Assembly (NCBI RefSeq): GCF_002705925.1
Contig: NZ_NKRE01000001.1
Location: forward strand, 600,318-664,317
Length of the DNA stretch: 64,000 bases
Direction of reading: 5' to 3'
DNA from: Mycobacterium ostraviense
Lineage (GTDB): Bacteria; Actinomycetota; Actinomycetes; Mycobacteriales; Mycobacteriaceae
Position numbers and translations under genes: made by a program. Every line of letters starts with the position of its first letter. Position 1 is the first letter of the stretch. Under the pieces are notes generated by a model. The model had not been told where the DNA came from, searched no databases, and worked only from the letters and a program-made list of their open reading frames with translations. Below, in pieces: positions 13,422 through 23,143 of the stretch.

Positions 13422-14246
13422 CTAACCCAGTTCCGCCAATGCGCAAGTCATCGCCTCACGGGGCGCGGGCATCCCGGTGAATTGCTCCACCTGAGCGAAC
13501 GCCTGATGCAGCAGCATCTGCAGCCCGCTGATGGCCCGGCCGCCGGCAGCCGTCACCGCGGCGGCCAGCGGTGTGGGCCACGGGTGATAGATGGCGTCCA
13601 GCAGCACGGGGATGCCGGCCAACGTCTGCGAGTACCGCCCTGCCACGTCGGCCGGCAATGTATTGACCAGCACGTGCGCGGCGGCGACCTGGTCGGGCAA
13701 TCCGGCATCGTCGAGGGCGCAGAACCGGCTCGTCACGCCGGCCCGCGTTCCCAGGTCGACCAATCGGGCCGCTTTCCCCGGATTGCGCGCCACCACGGTG
13801 ATGCCGGTGACGCCGAGTTGGGCCAGCCCGACGACCGCGGCCGGAGCGGTGCCGCCGGACCCCAGCACCACCGCGTCTCCGGAAGCCGCGCCGAGAGCGC
13901 CGGTCACCCCGTCGATGTCGGTGTTGTCGGCCCGCCACCCTCGCGGCGTGCGCACCAGCGTGTTGGCCGAACCAACCTGCTCAGCGCGGGCGGTTCGCTC
14001 TTCGGCGAACCGCAGGGCGGCGAACTTGCCCGGCATGGTCACCGATACGCCCACCCACTCCGGGCCGAACCCGCCGACGACGACGGGCAATTGCTCGGCC
14101 GTGCACTCGATGCGCTCATAGGTCCAGTCGTCCAGGCCCAGCGCCCGATAGGCGGCCAGATGCAATTGCGGGGACTTCGAATGCGCGATCGGCTTGCCGA
14201 GAACCCCGGCCTTCCTGGCTTTTCTAGCGGGTGCTGTCGAGGACAC
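13422..14246 (-). CDS. aroE: Shikimate dehydrogenase
   Basis: AroE reduces 3-dehydroshikimate to shikimate with NADPH. The 274-residue protein has GKPIAHSKSPQLHLAAYRALGL (shikimate-binding Ser residues), VTMPGKFAALRFAEE (catalytic Lys), NTDIDGVTGALG, and the nucleotide motif VLGSGGTAPAAVVGLAQLG. The GTG start at 14246 lies inside the mltG end (23-base overlap), so the two are coupled. It is separated from the other aro genes by the toxin-antitoxin pair and the peptidase gene. Confidence 0.94.
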   Translation of the reverse strand: MSSTAPARKARKAGVLGKPIAHSKSPQLHLAAYRALGLDDWTYERIECTAEQLPVVVGGFGPEWVGVSVTMPGKFAALRFAEERTARAEQVGSANTLVRTPRGWRADNTDIDGVTGALGAASGDAVVLGSGGTAPAAVVGLAQLGVTGITVVARNPGKAARLVDLGTRAGVTSRFCALDDAGLPDQVAAAHVLVNTLPADVAGRYSQTLAGIPVLLDAIYHPWPTPLAAAVTAAGGRAISGLQMLLHQAFAQVEQFTGMPAPREAMTCALAELG

Positions 14247-15471
14247 CGTTGTGTTTAGCCAGCTCGATGTTGGCCAGATGCTGCTGATAATCCCGGGTGA
14301 ACAGCGTCGTGCCCTGAGAGTCGATGGTGACGAAATACAGCCAGTCCCCGGGCGCCGGATGTTCGGCCGCGTGCAGCGCGTCCACTCCGGGCGAGCAGAT
14401 CGCGGTCGCCGGCAGCCCCTCGGCCATGTAGGTGTTCCACGGCGTGCGCAGCGCGCGGTCGGCGTCGCTGGTGGCCACTTCCCGGCGATCCAGCGAGTAA
14501 TTCACGGTGGAGTCGAACTCCAGCGTGCGGTGTTCGTGCAGGCGGTTGTAGATGACCTGCGCCACCTTCGGGAAATCCTGGACGCTGGATTCCTGCTGCA
14601 CCAGCGACGCCACCACCAGGATGTCGTAGGGTGACAGGCCCAGCGACGTGGCGGTGTCCACCAAACCCGCCTTGGCGTATTCCACGGCGCCCGCGCTGAT
14701 CAGCGACGACAAGATGGCGCCCGCCGAGGCCGACGGATCGACATTGAAGGTGCCCGGCGCAATGAGCCCCTCGATGCGTCGATGGTCATCGCCAAGCTCG
14801 ATCACCGGCTCAACCGCCCACGGCGGCACCGAGAGCATCGCCGGAGTGTTCTTGGTTGCCGCGGCGCGCAGGTCGGCCACCGCAACGCAGTGTTTGTTCC
14901 CGTCAAGATCCACACACGTCGCCCGCGAGATCAACGTGAGGATTCCGGGCGTCACCACGTTGGTCTTCATGTCGGTGGTGTCGTCGAGCTGACGTCCCTC
15001 CGGGATGACCAGCCTGCCCACCCGGCTCTTCGGGTCGGCCAGCCGGGCAACCGCGTTGGCCGCCGGAATCTCGGTGCGCATCCGGTAATAGCCGGGCTGA
15101 ATCGACGAAATCGCCTCGTTGCCGTGCGCGGCGTCGACGAACGCCCGAACCGTTTTCACCACGCCGTGCTTGTACAGCGTCTCCCCGACCGCCGTGGTCG
15201 AGTCGCCCGCCTCGATCTGAATCACCAGGTCGTGCTTGCCGGATCCGGTGTAGTCGTTACCGGCACCCAGCATCAGGTGCCAGAGCTTGCCGCCGAAAAC
15301 CACGGCCGTCACCACGACCGCGACCAGCAGGGTGAAGGCCAATCCGCCCAGGATGCGCCGCCGTCGTCTGCGGCTGTGGCTGCGCTTGCGCCGGTCTGCT
15401 CTGCTCATCCGGTGCCGGTGCGGCCCCACCGCCACCGGCTCGGCCCGCTGACGATCGACGTCCTCAGCCAT
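14224..15471 (-). CDS. mltG: Endolytic transglycosylase MltG (YceG-like)
   Basis: MltG cleaves nascent glycan strands at the membrane and is thought to terminate peptidoglycan polymerisation. The 415-residue protein has an arginine-rich cytoplasmic N-terminus (about 20-40), one transmembrane helix ([21 protein letters not shown], about 39-59), a LysM-like region, and the YceG domain. The catalytic Glu sits in [19 protein letters not shown], followed by VIYNRL and [15 protein letters not shown] and DALHAAEHP. The start overlaps the ruvX stop by eight bases. Confidence 0.93.
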   Translation of the reverse strand: MAEDVDRQRAEPVAVGPHRHRMSRADRRKRSHSRRRRRRILGGLAFTLLVAVVVTAVVFGGKLWHLMLGAGNDYTGSGKHDLVIQIEAGDSTTAVGETLYKHGVVKTVRAFVDAAHGNEAISSIQPGYYRMRTEIPAANAVARLADPKSRVGRLVIPEGRQLDDTTDMKTNVVTPGILTLISRATCVDLDGNKHCVAVADLRAAATKNTPAMLSVPPWAVEPVIELGDDHRRIEGLIAPGTFNVDPSASAGAILSSLISAGAVEYAKAGLVDTATSLGLSPYDILVVASLVQQESSVQDFPKVAQVIYNRLHEHRTLEFDSTVNYSLDRREVATSDADRALRTPWNTYMAEGLPATAICSPGVDALHAAEHPAPGDWLYFVTIDSQGTTLFTRDYQQHLANIELAKHNGVLDSTR

Positions 15472-15976
15472 CGGCCACGTTCCCGGTTACCGGTCCGGGC
15501 GCGGTACTGCGGCGTTGATCCAGCCACGCCTGCAGGATTGCCACGGCAGCGGCCTGGTCGATCACCGCACGTTGTTCTTTGGCCCGGAGGCCCGCCTGGC
15601 GCAGTGATCGCTGGGCGCTCACCGTGGTCAGCCGCTCGTCGGCAAGCCGCACCGGTGTCGGGACGATGCGCTGTGCCAGCGCATCGGCCAGATCGATCGC
15701 ATCCTGGGCGGCCGGGCCGATGCGGTCGGCCAGCGTGCGCGGCAGTCCGACCACCACCTCGACGGCCCGCAGTTCGGTGGCCAGCGAAACCAGCCGGCGC
15801 AGGTGCTTGCCGGAGCGGTCGCGGCGCACTGTTTCCACGGGAGTGGCCAAGATGCCGTCGGGGTCGCTGCACGCCACGCCGATCCGCACGCTTCCCACAT
15901 CAATGCCGAGGCGTCGTCCCGGTCCGGGGTCTGAGTCGCCGGGCCGGTCGGGCTGGCGCTGAAGTGGGGCGCTCAC
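15464..15976 (-). CDS. ruvX: RuvX/YqgF-family Holliday-junction resolvase-like nuclease
   Basis: YqgF-family RNase H-fold proteins act in pre-16S rRNA processing and in Holliday-junction resolution; the role in mycobacteria is less clear. The 170-residue protein has [18 protein letters not shown] with the first catalytic Asp, [19 protein letters not shown] in the middle and [15 protein letters not shown] with Asp/Glu towards the C-terminus. The start at 15976 abuts the alaS stop at 15977, so it is cotranscribed with alaS. Confidence 0.94.
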   Translation of the reverse strand: MSAPLQRQPDRPGDSDPGPGRRLGIDVGSVRIGVACSDPDGILATPVETVRRDRSGKHLRRLVSLATELRAVEVVVGLPRTLADRIGPAAQDAIDLADALAQRIVPTPVRLADERLTTVSAQRSLRQAGLRAKEQRAVIDQAAAVAILQAWLDQRRSTAPGPVTGNVADG

Positions 15977-18673
15977 TCAACCGACCCGCGCTATCGCGGC
16001 GCGGACCGCGTCGAGCGCGGCGTCGATGCCGGCCGGTTTCTTTCCGGAGCCCTGGGCCAGGTCGGCCTTGCCGCCGCCGCGGCCGTCGACGGCCACCGCC
16101 AGCTGTTTGATCAGCTCGTTGGCGCGGATCCCCAGGTCCTGGGCGGCCGGATTGGCCGCGACGGCATAGGGCACGCTGTCGTTCTCGCCTTCGGCGATCA
16201 GCGCGATCACCGCCGGATCACTGCCCAGCCGGCCGCGGATATCGTCTACCAGGGAACGCAAATCGGCCGATGTGATGCCGCCCGACATGCGCTGTGCCAC
16301 CACCCGGACGTTACCGATGCGTTCGGCGCCGGCGGCGGCGTTGACCGCAGCCGCCCGCGCATTCGCCAGCCGGACGCGTTCCAGCTCCTTCTCGGCGGCC
16401 TTGAGCCGATCCACCAGGTTGGCCACCCGCGTGGGGACTTCGTCGGAGGGCACCTTCAGCGACGAAGCGAGCCCCGCCATCAGGGCGCGCTCCTTGGCCA
16501 GGTGACGGAAGGAGTCCAGCCCGACGTAGGCCTCCACCCGGCGCACCCCGGAGCCGATCGACGATTCGCCCAAAATGGTCACCGGCCCGATCTGCGCCGA
16601 GCTCTCCACGTGGGTGCCCCCGCACAGCTCCAGCGAGAACGGCCCACCGATTTCGACGACCCGGACTTCGTCGGGGTAGCTTTCGCCGAAGAGCGCCATC
16701 GCACCCATCGCCTTGGCTTTGTCGAGGTGCTCTGTGAAGGTGTGCACTTCGAAATCGGCCTGCACCGCTTCGTTGGTTACCTCTTCGATTTGGGTCCGCT
16801 GGTCTTCGGTGAGCGGCCCCTGCCAGTTGAAATCGAACCGCAGATAGCCCGGTCGGTTCAGCGAGCCGGCCTGAACCGCGTTGGGCCCCAGTACTTGCCG
16901 CAATGCGGCGTGCACCATGTGGGTCCCCGAGTGACCTTGCGTGGCGCCTCTGCGCCAGCCCGAGTCCACCGCGGCGATAACGGTGTCGCCCTCGACGAAT
17001 TCTCCGGACTCGACGTTGATCCGGTGCACCCAAAGGGTTTTGGCGATCTTCTGCACGTCGGTGACCGCCGCTCGGGCGCTGGCGCCCGATCCGGTTCCAC
17101 TGATGGTTCCCTCGTCAGCGATCTGTCCGCCGGACTCGGCGTACAGCGGGGTGCGGTCCAAGACCAATTCCACCCGGTCTGCGTCCACAGCGTCACCGTG
17201 GGCCACCACCGGAACCCGTTTGCCGTCGACGAAGATGCCCAAAATCCTTGCCTCCGAAGCCAGCTCGTCGAATCCGGTGAATTCGGTGGGTCCGGCGTCG
17301 ACCAGCTCGCGGTAGGCGGTGAGGTCGGTGTGCGCGTGTTTGCGCGCGGCGGCGTCGGCCTTGGCTCGGCGGCGCTGCTCTGCCATCAGCTCGCGGAATC
17401 CGGCCTCGTCGACCTTGAGCCCGGATTCGGCGGCCATTTCCAGGGTGAGCTCGATCGGGAACCCGTAGGTGTCGTGCAAGGTGAACGCGTCCGAACCGGA
17501 AACCACCGTGGCGCCCTTGGCTTTGGTGGTGCCGGCGACCTCGTCGAACAGCCTGGAACCCGACGCCAGCGTGCGGTTGAACGCCGTCTCCTCGGCGACG
17601 GCGATGCGGTTGATCCGGTCGAAGTCGCTGACCAGCTCGGGATACGACGGACCCATCGCGTCGCGCACGGTGGCCATCAGGTCGCCGACGATCGGGGTGT
17701 CGATGTTGAGCAGCTTGGCCGACCGGATGACACGGCGCAGCAGCCGGCGCAACACATAGCCGCGACCGTCGTTGCCGGGGCTTACGCCGTCGCCGATCAG
17801 GATCGCCGCGGTGCGGCTGTGGTCGGCGATGATGCGGTAGCGCACGTCGTCGGCGTGATTTCCGGCGTCGTAGGGGCGCGCGGCGACCAAGGCCACAGTG
17901 TCCACGACCGGTCGCAACAGGTCGGTCTCGTAGACGTTGTGCACGTCTTGCAGAACCAGCGCGACCCGCTCGACCCCCATGCCGGTGTCGATGTTCTTGC
18001 GGGGCAGCGGGCCCAGGATCTCGTAGTCCTCTTTGGTGGTTCCCTCACCGCGCTCGTTCTGCATGAAGACGAGGTTCCACACCTCGAGGTAACGGTCTTC
18101 GTTGACGATCGGCCCGCCTTCGGGGCCGTAGTCGGGGCCGCGGTCGTAGTAGATCTCCGAGGACGGCCCGCACGGCCCGGGAATACCCATCGACCAGTAG
18201 TTGTCGGCCATGCCGCGGCGCTGGATCCGCTCGGGCGGCAGACCGGCAACTTCCCGCCACAGGCCGGCGGCCTCGTCGTCGTCGAAATAGACCGTGGCCC
18301 AAAGCTTTTCCGGGTCCAGCCCGTATCCGCCGGCGGCGACAGCGTTGGTCAGCAGCGACCAGGCCAGTTCGATCGCCCCGCGCTTGAAGTAGTCGCCGAA
18401 CGAGAAATTGCCGGCCATCTGGAAGAAGGTGTTGTGCCGGGTGGTGATGCCCACCTCGTCGATGTCGGGGGTGCGGATGCATTTCTGGATGCTGGTGGCC
18501 GTCGCATACGGCGGTGTGCGCTGTCCCAGGAAGTAGGGCACGAATTGGACCATGCCGGCGTTGACGAACAACAGGTTGGGGTCGTCGAGGATCACCGATG
18601 CGCTGGGCACCTCGGTGTGACCGGCCTTCACGAAATGATCGAGGAACCGTTTCCTGATCTCGTGTGTCTGCAC
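15977..18673 (-). CDS. alaS: Alanyl-tRNA synthetase
   Basis: AlaS charges tRNA-Ala and edits mis-acylated Ser and Gly. The 898-residue protein has the class II catalytic core at the N-terminus ([17 protein letters not shown], then [19 protein letters not shown]). The editing domain has [17 protein letters not shown] with the HxxxH zinc ligands, and [10 protein letters not shown] with the Cys-His pair. The C-Ala oligomerisation domain ends [22 protein letters not shown]. All key motifs are present. Confidence 0.98.
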   Translation of the reverse strand: MQTHEIRKRFLDHFVKAGHTEVPSASVILDDPNLLFVNAGMVQFVPYFLGQRTPPYATATSIQKCIRTPDIDEVGITTRHNTFFQMAGNFSFGDYFKRGAIELAWSLLTNAVAAGGYGLDPEKLWATVYFDDDEAAGLWREVAGLPPERIQRRGMADNYWSMGIPGPCGPSSEIYYDRGPDYGPEGGPIVNEDRYLEVWNLVFMQNERGEGTTKEDYEILGPLPRKNIDTGMGVERVALVLQDVHNVYETDLLRPVVDTVALVAARPYDAGNHADDVRYRIIADHSRTAAILIGDGVSPGNDGRGYVLRRLLRRVIRSAKLLNIDTPIVGDLMATVRDAMGPSYPELVSDFDRINRIAVAEETAFNRTLASGSRLFDEVAGTTKAKGATVVSGSDAFTLHDTYGFPIELTLEMAAESGLKVDEAGFRELMAEQRRRAKADAAARKHAHTDLTAYRELVDAGPTEFTGFDELASEARILGIFVDGKRVPVVAHGDAVDADRVELVLDRTPLYAESGGQIADEGTISGTGSGASARAAVTDVQKIAKTLWVHRINVESGEFVEGDTVIAAVDSGWRRGATQGHSGTHMVHAALRQVLGPNAVQAGSLNRPGYLRFDFNWQGPLTEDQRTQIEEVTNEAVQADFEVHTFTEHLDKAKAMGAMALFGESYPDEVRVVEIGGPFSLELCGGTHVESSAQIGPVTILGESSIGSGVRRVEAYVGLDSFRHLAKERALMAGLASSLKVPSDEVPTRVANLVDRLKAAEKELERVRLANARAAAVNAAAGAERIGNVRVVAQRMSGGITSADLRSLVDDIRGRLGSDPAVIALIAEGENDSVPYAVAANPAAQDLGIRANELIKQLAVAVDGRGGGKADLAQGSGKKPAGIDAALDAVRAAIARVG

Positions 18674-18706
18674 TGTCGTCGCTTCCCTAAGTTTCCTCGG
18701 TCAGAT

Positions 18707-19168
18707 TCAATACCAGCCTATTCGCCGGTCTATTAGACGGCTTTCCAAAGAACGCTTTGTGCCCGGCTTAGCCTTCCACAAACTCAAACGCACCGAGCGC
18801 CGCGGATTGTCCCGGTTCAGGTCGACCAGAACGACGCTTTGCCAGGTGCCCAGCAGCGGCTCGCCGCCCGAGACCGGCACTGTCACCGACGGGGCGACCA
18901 GGGCCGGCAGCACGTGGTCGGCGCCGTGCCCGGCAGAGCCGTGCGCGTGCCGATAGCGGTCGTCGCGCGGCAGCAGTCTTTCCAGGGTGTCGACTAGGTC
19001 ATCGTCGGAGCCGGCGCCGGTCTCGATGATCGCCACCCCGGCCGTCGCATGCGGGACGAACACGTTGCACAGCCCGTCACCGTGTGACGCGCAGAAGCCA
19101 CGCACCGCGTCGGTGAGATCGACAATGCGGCGACGCGCGGTGTCGACATCGAGCACATCGGTATCCAC
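18707..19168 (-). CDS. YjbQ/UPF0047-family protein
   Basis: This small beta-sandwich family is conserved and of uncertain function; some members have weak thiamine-phosphate-synthase-like activity. The 153-residue protein has FVPHATAGVAIIETG, a central DDRYRHAHGSAGHGADHVLPALV with conserved His residues, and LGTWQSVVLVDLNRDNPRRSV. Family members normally end at about VRLSFL; here the frame runs on for some 22 residues (KAKPGTKRSLESRLIDRR...), which looks like read-through into formerly non-coding sequence. It corresponds to Rv2556c by position. Confidence 0.85.
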   Translation of the reverse strand: MDTDVLDVDTARRRIVDLTDAVRGFCASHGDGLCNVFVPHATAGVAIIETGAGSDDDLVDTLERLLPRDDRYRHAHGSAGHGADHVLPALVAPSVTVPVSGGEPLLGTWQSVVLVDLNRDNPRRSVRLSLWKAKPGTKRSLESRLIDRRIGWY

Positions 19169-19275
19169 CCGCCTAGCCTACCGGGACGGATTTCACGGCC
19201 CGGCGATCCAAGTGCCGATCCAGGAGGGGCCCAAGAATTTATTGCCACGGCTGTTCGGTAGGAGGAAGGTATTCG

Positions 19276-19950
19276 GTGAGACCGGTGGCGCCACCGGGGC
19301 GCCGCCCCGACATAGAGGGGCCGATCGTGTACGCACGCTCTACCACCATCCAGGCACAACCCTTGTCGGTCGACATTGGAATCGCGCACGTTCGCGATGT
19401 CGTGATGCCCGCTCTGCAGGCGATCAACGGATATGTCGGGTTGTCGCTGCTGGTTGACCGACAGTCCGGTACCTGCATCGCCACCAGCGCCTGGGAGACC
19501 CTGGAGGCAATGCGCGCCAGCGCCGAGCGGGTGGCTCCCGTGCGGGATCGGGCCGCGATGATGTTCTCCGGCAACGCCCGGGTCGAGGAATGGAATATCG
19601 CCATGCTGCACCGCGACCACCACTCGCATCCCGGGGCATGCGTGCGGGCCACCTGGCTCAAGGTGGTGCCGGATCAGATCGAGCGATCGCTGGACTTTTA
19701 CGGGATGCATGTGTTGCCCGAAATGGAGGGTTTGGACGGGTTCTGCAGTGCCAGCCTGATGGTTGACCATCCCGCATGCCGGCGCGCGGTGTCATGCACC
19801 ACGTTCGACACGATGGACGCGATGGCCCGTAACCGCGACCAGGCGACCGAGTTGCGCAGCAGGCGGGTCCGCGAATTGGGCGCCGAGGTGCTTGACGTGG
19901 CCGAGTTCGAGTTGGCGATCGCGCACTTGCGCGTACCTGAGCTGGTCTAA
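19276..19950 (+). CDS. Rv2557/Rv2558-like conserved mycobacterial protein
   Basis: This 224-residue protein consists of two similar halves, each resembling a dimeric alpha-beta-barrel (ABM/EthD-like) module. The first half has [30 protein letters not shown] followed by [13 protein letters not shown]. The second has [25 protein letters not shown] followed by [15 protein letters not shown]. The internal repeat is visible by eye. M. tuberculosis has two adjacent copies (Rv2557, Rv2558), induced on starvation as remembered; here there is one. The start is a GTG at 19276; an in-frame GTG at 19327 is an alternative. The molecular function is unknown. Confidence 0.8.
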   Translation: MRPVAPPGRRPDIEGPIVYARSTTIQAQPLSVDIGIAHVRDVVMPALQAINGYVGLSLLVDRQSGTCIATSAWETLEAMRASAERVAPVRDRAAMMFSGNARVEEWNIAMLHRDHHSHPGACVRATWLKVVPDQIERSLDFYGMHVLPEMEGLDGFCSASLMVDHPACRRAVSCTTFDTMDAMARNRDQATELRSRRVRELGAEVLDVAEFELAIAHLRVPELV

Positions 19951-19955
19951 CCCGG

Positions 19956-20098
19956 CTTCGAGTGTGCGCCGGTGGCGACGAGCATGCGCCGGTGGCGTCG
20001 AGTGTGCGCCGGTGGCGTCGAGTGTGCGCTCACGGTGGCCCCAAGTGCCCGTCGGCCGCCGTAGCTACACTCTGGAAACCCTAGGCGCACACTCGAAG
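19956..20098. repeat. 20-bp tandem repeat cluster with a flanking 15-bp inverted repeat
   Basis: Units of 20 bases with the core CGAGTGTGCGCCGGTGGCGT occur about 3.6 times from 19959 to 20030, with small changes (GAGCATGCG in the second). CTTCGAGTGTGCGCC at 19956-19970 is exactly reverse-complemented at 20084-20098, so the block can form a large hairpin. It lies between converging genes and could act as a bidirectional terminator or be a dispersed palindromic element. Bases 20099-20154 contain nothing else I recognise. Confidence 0.8.
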
Positions 20099-20154
20099 TC
20101 GCGCCGTCCAGGCCCGAAGCGGACGCCCGGCTGCAGAGGACAGCCGCGCGGTCG

Positions 20155-20492
20155 TCAGGGCAGGGCGTCACCCGGAAAGCCTCGGCACGGGTGTACCTCG
20201 CAGCTGAATACGCCCGCGGCCACGCCCGGGTCGTCGTTCATGATCGCCGCGGTGTCGTCCACCGTCGCCGCGAACACCCCGATGCCGCAGACGTCGCAAC
20301 CGTCGGTGACCGGCAGGACTACCGCCAGCACACCCTCGTCGCGCAGTGCGAAGTTGCGGCGCCCGTGCTCCCAGACGATGGCCGGCGCCGCCTCAATCAC
20401 CGAACTTTGGTCCCCGCTTGAGGATGACGACGCTGTAGCGCCTGGCGGTTGGCAACAGTTGGTTCATCTCGTCGTCGGTAAAAGGTCTTCAT
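20155..20492 (-). pseudogene. YCII-like small protein gene with two frameshifts, coupled to rarA
   Basis: The start ATG at 20492 overlaps the rarA stop as ATGA. The intended product begins MKTFY, then in another frame TDDEMNQLLPTARRYSVVIL and KRGPKFGD, then in a third frame IEAAPAIVWEHGRRNFALRDEG and VLAVVLPVTDGCDVCGIGVF, and it ends HPCRGFPGDALP. Each piece is good coding sequence, but two small deletions, near 20475 and near 20405, break the frame. The reconstructed length is about 112 residues. The family resembles YCII-related ferredoxin-like domains; the function is unknown. The ATGA coupling shows this was a second gene of a rarA operon. Confidence 0.75.
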
Positions 20493-21829
20493 GCCCGTCC
20501 CCGTTTCTTGCGGATGATCGCCCGTAGCCGGTCCAGTCGGCCGGCCATGTCACGTTCGCCGCCGCGACCGGTGGGCCGATAGTAGTTCACGCCCACCAGC
20601 TCGTCCGGCGGATACTGTTGAGCCACAACACCATCCGGGTCGTCGTGGGCGTACTTGTAGCCCTGCGCGTTGCCCAGCGCCGCGGCACCGGAGTAGTGCC
20701 CGTCGCGCAGATGAGCCGGGACCAGGCCGGCTTTGCCGGCCTTGATGTCGGCCATCGCCGCGGCCAAGGCCGTGGTGACCGCGTTGGACTTCGGCGCGGT
20801 GGCCAAGTGCACAGTGGCGTGGGCCAGCGTCAGCTGGGCCTCCGGCATGCCGATCAGCGCCACGGTCTGGGCGGCGGCGACCGCGGTCTGCAGCGCGGTC
20901 GGGTCGGCCATGCCGATGTCCTCGCTGGCCAGAATCATCAGCCGCCGCGCGATGAACCGGGGGTCCTCACCGGCGACGAGCATGCGGGCCAGATAGTGCA
21001 GCGCGGCGTCGACGTCGGAGCCACGCACCGATTTGATGAAGGCACTGACGACGTCGTAGTGCTGGTCACCGTCGCGGTCGTAGCGGACCGCGGCCCGGTC
21101 CAGGGATTGCTCGATCGCCTCGACGGTGACCTGGTCGGCGACTTCAGCAGCCACCTCCAGCGCGGTCAGCGCCCGGCGCGCATCCCCGGCGGCCAATTGC
21201 ACCAGCAGCTCGACGGCCTCGGGTGTGACCACCACGCGCCCGCCGAACCCACGGGGATCCTCGATCGCGCGCTGCACGACGATCCGAATGTCGTCGGGGG
21301 TCAGCGGCCTCAGCTGCAGGATCAACGACCGCGACAGCAGCGGGGCCACCACCGCGAAGGAGGGATTCTCGGTAGTCGCGGCCACCAACAACACCACCCG
21401 GTTCTCCACCGCCGACAGCAGCGCATCCTGCTGGGTCTTGGAAAACCGGTGCACCTCGTCGATGAACAGCACCGTTTGTTCGCCGGCAAGAAGCCCCCGC
21501 CGTGCCTCGTCGATGACAGCCCGGACTTCCTTGACCCCGGCCGACAACGCCGACAGGGCTTCAAACCGGCGTCCGGTGGCCTGCGAGACCAGCGCGGCCA
21601 GCGTCGTCTTGCCGCTTCCGGGCGGACCGTAGAGGATCACTGACGCCACGCCCGACCCCTCGACCAGGCGGCGCAACGGCGACCCCGCCGCCAGCAGGTG
21701 GTTCTGCCCGACCACTTCATCGAGCGACCCCGGACGCATCCGCACCGCCAGCGGCGCGCCGGCTGATACGTCGAGGCCATGACCGGTCGGCTTCGGCGCG
21801 CCGGGCAGGTCGAACAGACCGTCGGACAC
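20489..21829 (-). CDS. rarA: Replication-associated recombination protein RarA (MgsA/WHIP-type AAA ATPase)
   Basis: RarA is a clamp-loader-like AAA+ ATPase acting at stalled forks. The 446-residue protein has [13 protein letters not shown], the Walker [20 protein letters not shown], Walker [20 protein letters not shown], sensor 1 [11 protein letters not shown], and the C-terminal tetramer domain ([31 protein letters not shown] split over conserved stretches, [16 protein letters not shown]). Position corresponds to Rv2559c. Its stop is fused to the next start. Confidence 0.95.
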   Translation of the reverse strand: MSDGLFDLPGAPKPTGHGLDVSAGAPLAVRMRPGSLDEVVGQNHLLAAGSPLRRLVEGSGVASVILYGPPGSGKTTLAALVSQATGRRFEALSALSAGVKEVRAVIDEARRGLLAGEQTVLFIDEVHRFSKTQQDALLSAVENRVVLLVAATTENPSFAVVAPLLSRSLILQLRPLTPDDIRIVVQRAIEDPRGFGGRVVVTPEAVELLVQLAAGDARRALTALEVAAEVADQVTVEAIEQSLDRAAVRYDRDGDQHYDVVSAFIKSVRGSDVDAALHYLARMLVAGEDPRFIARRLMILASEDIGMADPTALQTAVAAAQTVALIGMPEAQLTLAHATVHLATAPKSNAVTTALAAAMADIKAGKAGLVPAHLRDGHYSGAAALGNAQGYKYAHDDPDGVVAQQYPPDELVGVNYYRPTGRGGERDMAGRLDRLRAIIRKKRGRA

Positions 21830-22007
21830 GCTTCAGACATACCACGCGAGCACTGAGGGAGCCGAGGCGTCGCACGCGCCGGGGTCGCCACCCGGAAAAA
21901 GGAGCACCACCAACCCGCGCGCCTCCGGCCCACATTTGCTAAGTTCCGGTTTGCTAATTCCACACGCATGCCAGGCGAGAGCGAACGACCAGCCACTTAG
22001 GACAGCG

Positions 22008-23069
22008 ATGAGCCAGCCGCCAGAACACCCAGGCACTCCGGCCGACCCCCAGGGCGGCGATAACAGCACCGCGGGCTACCCGCCGCCTCCCCCGCCGCCG
22101 GGTTACGGGACCACGCCGCCGCCGGGTTACGGCGCGCCGCCGCCTCCCCCGCCCGGTTACGGGAGACAGGAGTAGCCGCCCGGCTACGGCCCGCCGCCGG
22201 GCGGCTACTCGGCTCCCGGCTACAGCGCTCCGCCCCCGCCTCCCGGATACCGCCCGCCGGGAGCACCTGCGCCGGGCTACCCCCCTCAGCCGGGTTTCGG
22301 GGGACCGCCGAAGTCGGGCTTCAGCGTTGGCGAAGCGATCAGTTGGGCGTGGAACAAGTTCACCAAGAACGTCGCGGCGTTGGTCGTGCCGCTGGTCATC
22401 TACGGCCTGGCGATGGTCGCGGTGATCGGTATCCCGCTGGCGATCGCCTTCGCGACCGCGGAGACCACGACGACCACCGTTGTCGACTACGACTACAGCT
22501 ACCACAGCACGTCCGCACAGTTTTCCGCGATCGGCTGGATCCTCACGATCATCGGCTACATCGCGGTGTTCTTCGTGGCCGTCTATATGCACGCCGGACT
22601 TACCACCGGCTGCCTTGACATTGCCGACGGCAAGCCGGTGAGCATCGGAACGTTCTTCAAACCCCGCAATGTGGGCACAGTGCTGCTGACCGCATTGTTG
22701 CTGGCCATCGGGGCGATGATCGTGTCATGCACTATTGTCGGGCCGCTCGTCTTGGCTTTCTTCGCCCAATTCGCCGTTGCGTTCGTCGTCGACAAATCCC
22801 TGTCGCCGATCGACTCCATCAAGGCCAGCATCGCGACCGTTCGCGGCGAACTCGGAAACAGCGCGCTGTCCTGGCTGGTGCAGTATGCGGCCGTGCTGAT
22901 CGGCGAACTCGCATGCGTGGTCGGCATGGTCGTCGGCGTTCCGGTCGCCGCGCTGGTCCAGGTCTACACCTACCGCAAGCTGACGGGTGGCCAGGTGGTG
23001 CCGGTCGAGCAGTCGGCGCCCCCGGGCGGGTTTCCGCCGGGACCGCCGCCGGGGCAGCAGTACGCATAA
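22008..23069 (+). pseudogene. Rv2560-like proline/glycine-rich membrane protein, interrupted by an in-frame TAG
   Basis: The first part, from ATG 22008, is a PPPPPPPGYG-type repeat segment that ends at a TAG at 22173-22175. The same frame continues directly with PPGYGPPPGGYSAPGY and then a membrane domain of about four helices (VAALVVPLVIYGLAMVAVIG, SAIGWILTIIGYIAVFFVAV, VLLTALLLAIGAMIVSCTIVG and AVLIGELACVVGMVVGVPVA), ending PPGQQYA at 23069. Without the TAG the product would be about 353 residues. The tail domain alone could be translated from a downstream start. The family is mycobacterial and of unknown function; the N-terminal repeats resemble adaptor tails. Bases 21830-22007 upstream carry no supported gene. 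Confidence 0.8.
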
Positions 23070-23143
23070 GCCCAGCCGGAACCAGCGGGTTCGGCGCAGC
23101 GAACGCTGTGTAGGCGAGGGCAGTCCCTGATGTTGCGGCAGTA

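Noticed and set aside
16502..18736. 744-residue plus-strand ORF
   Set aside because: Antisense shadow of alaS with no recognisable motifs.
19959..20030. CRISPR array
   Set aside because: The units are contiguous with no spacers.
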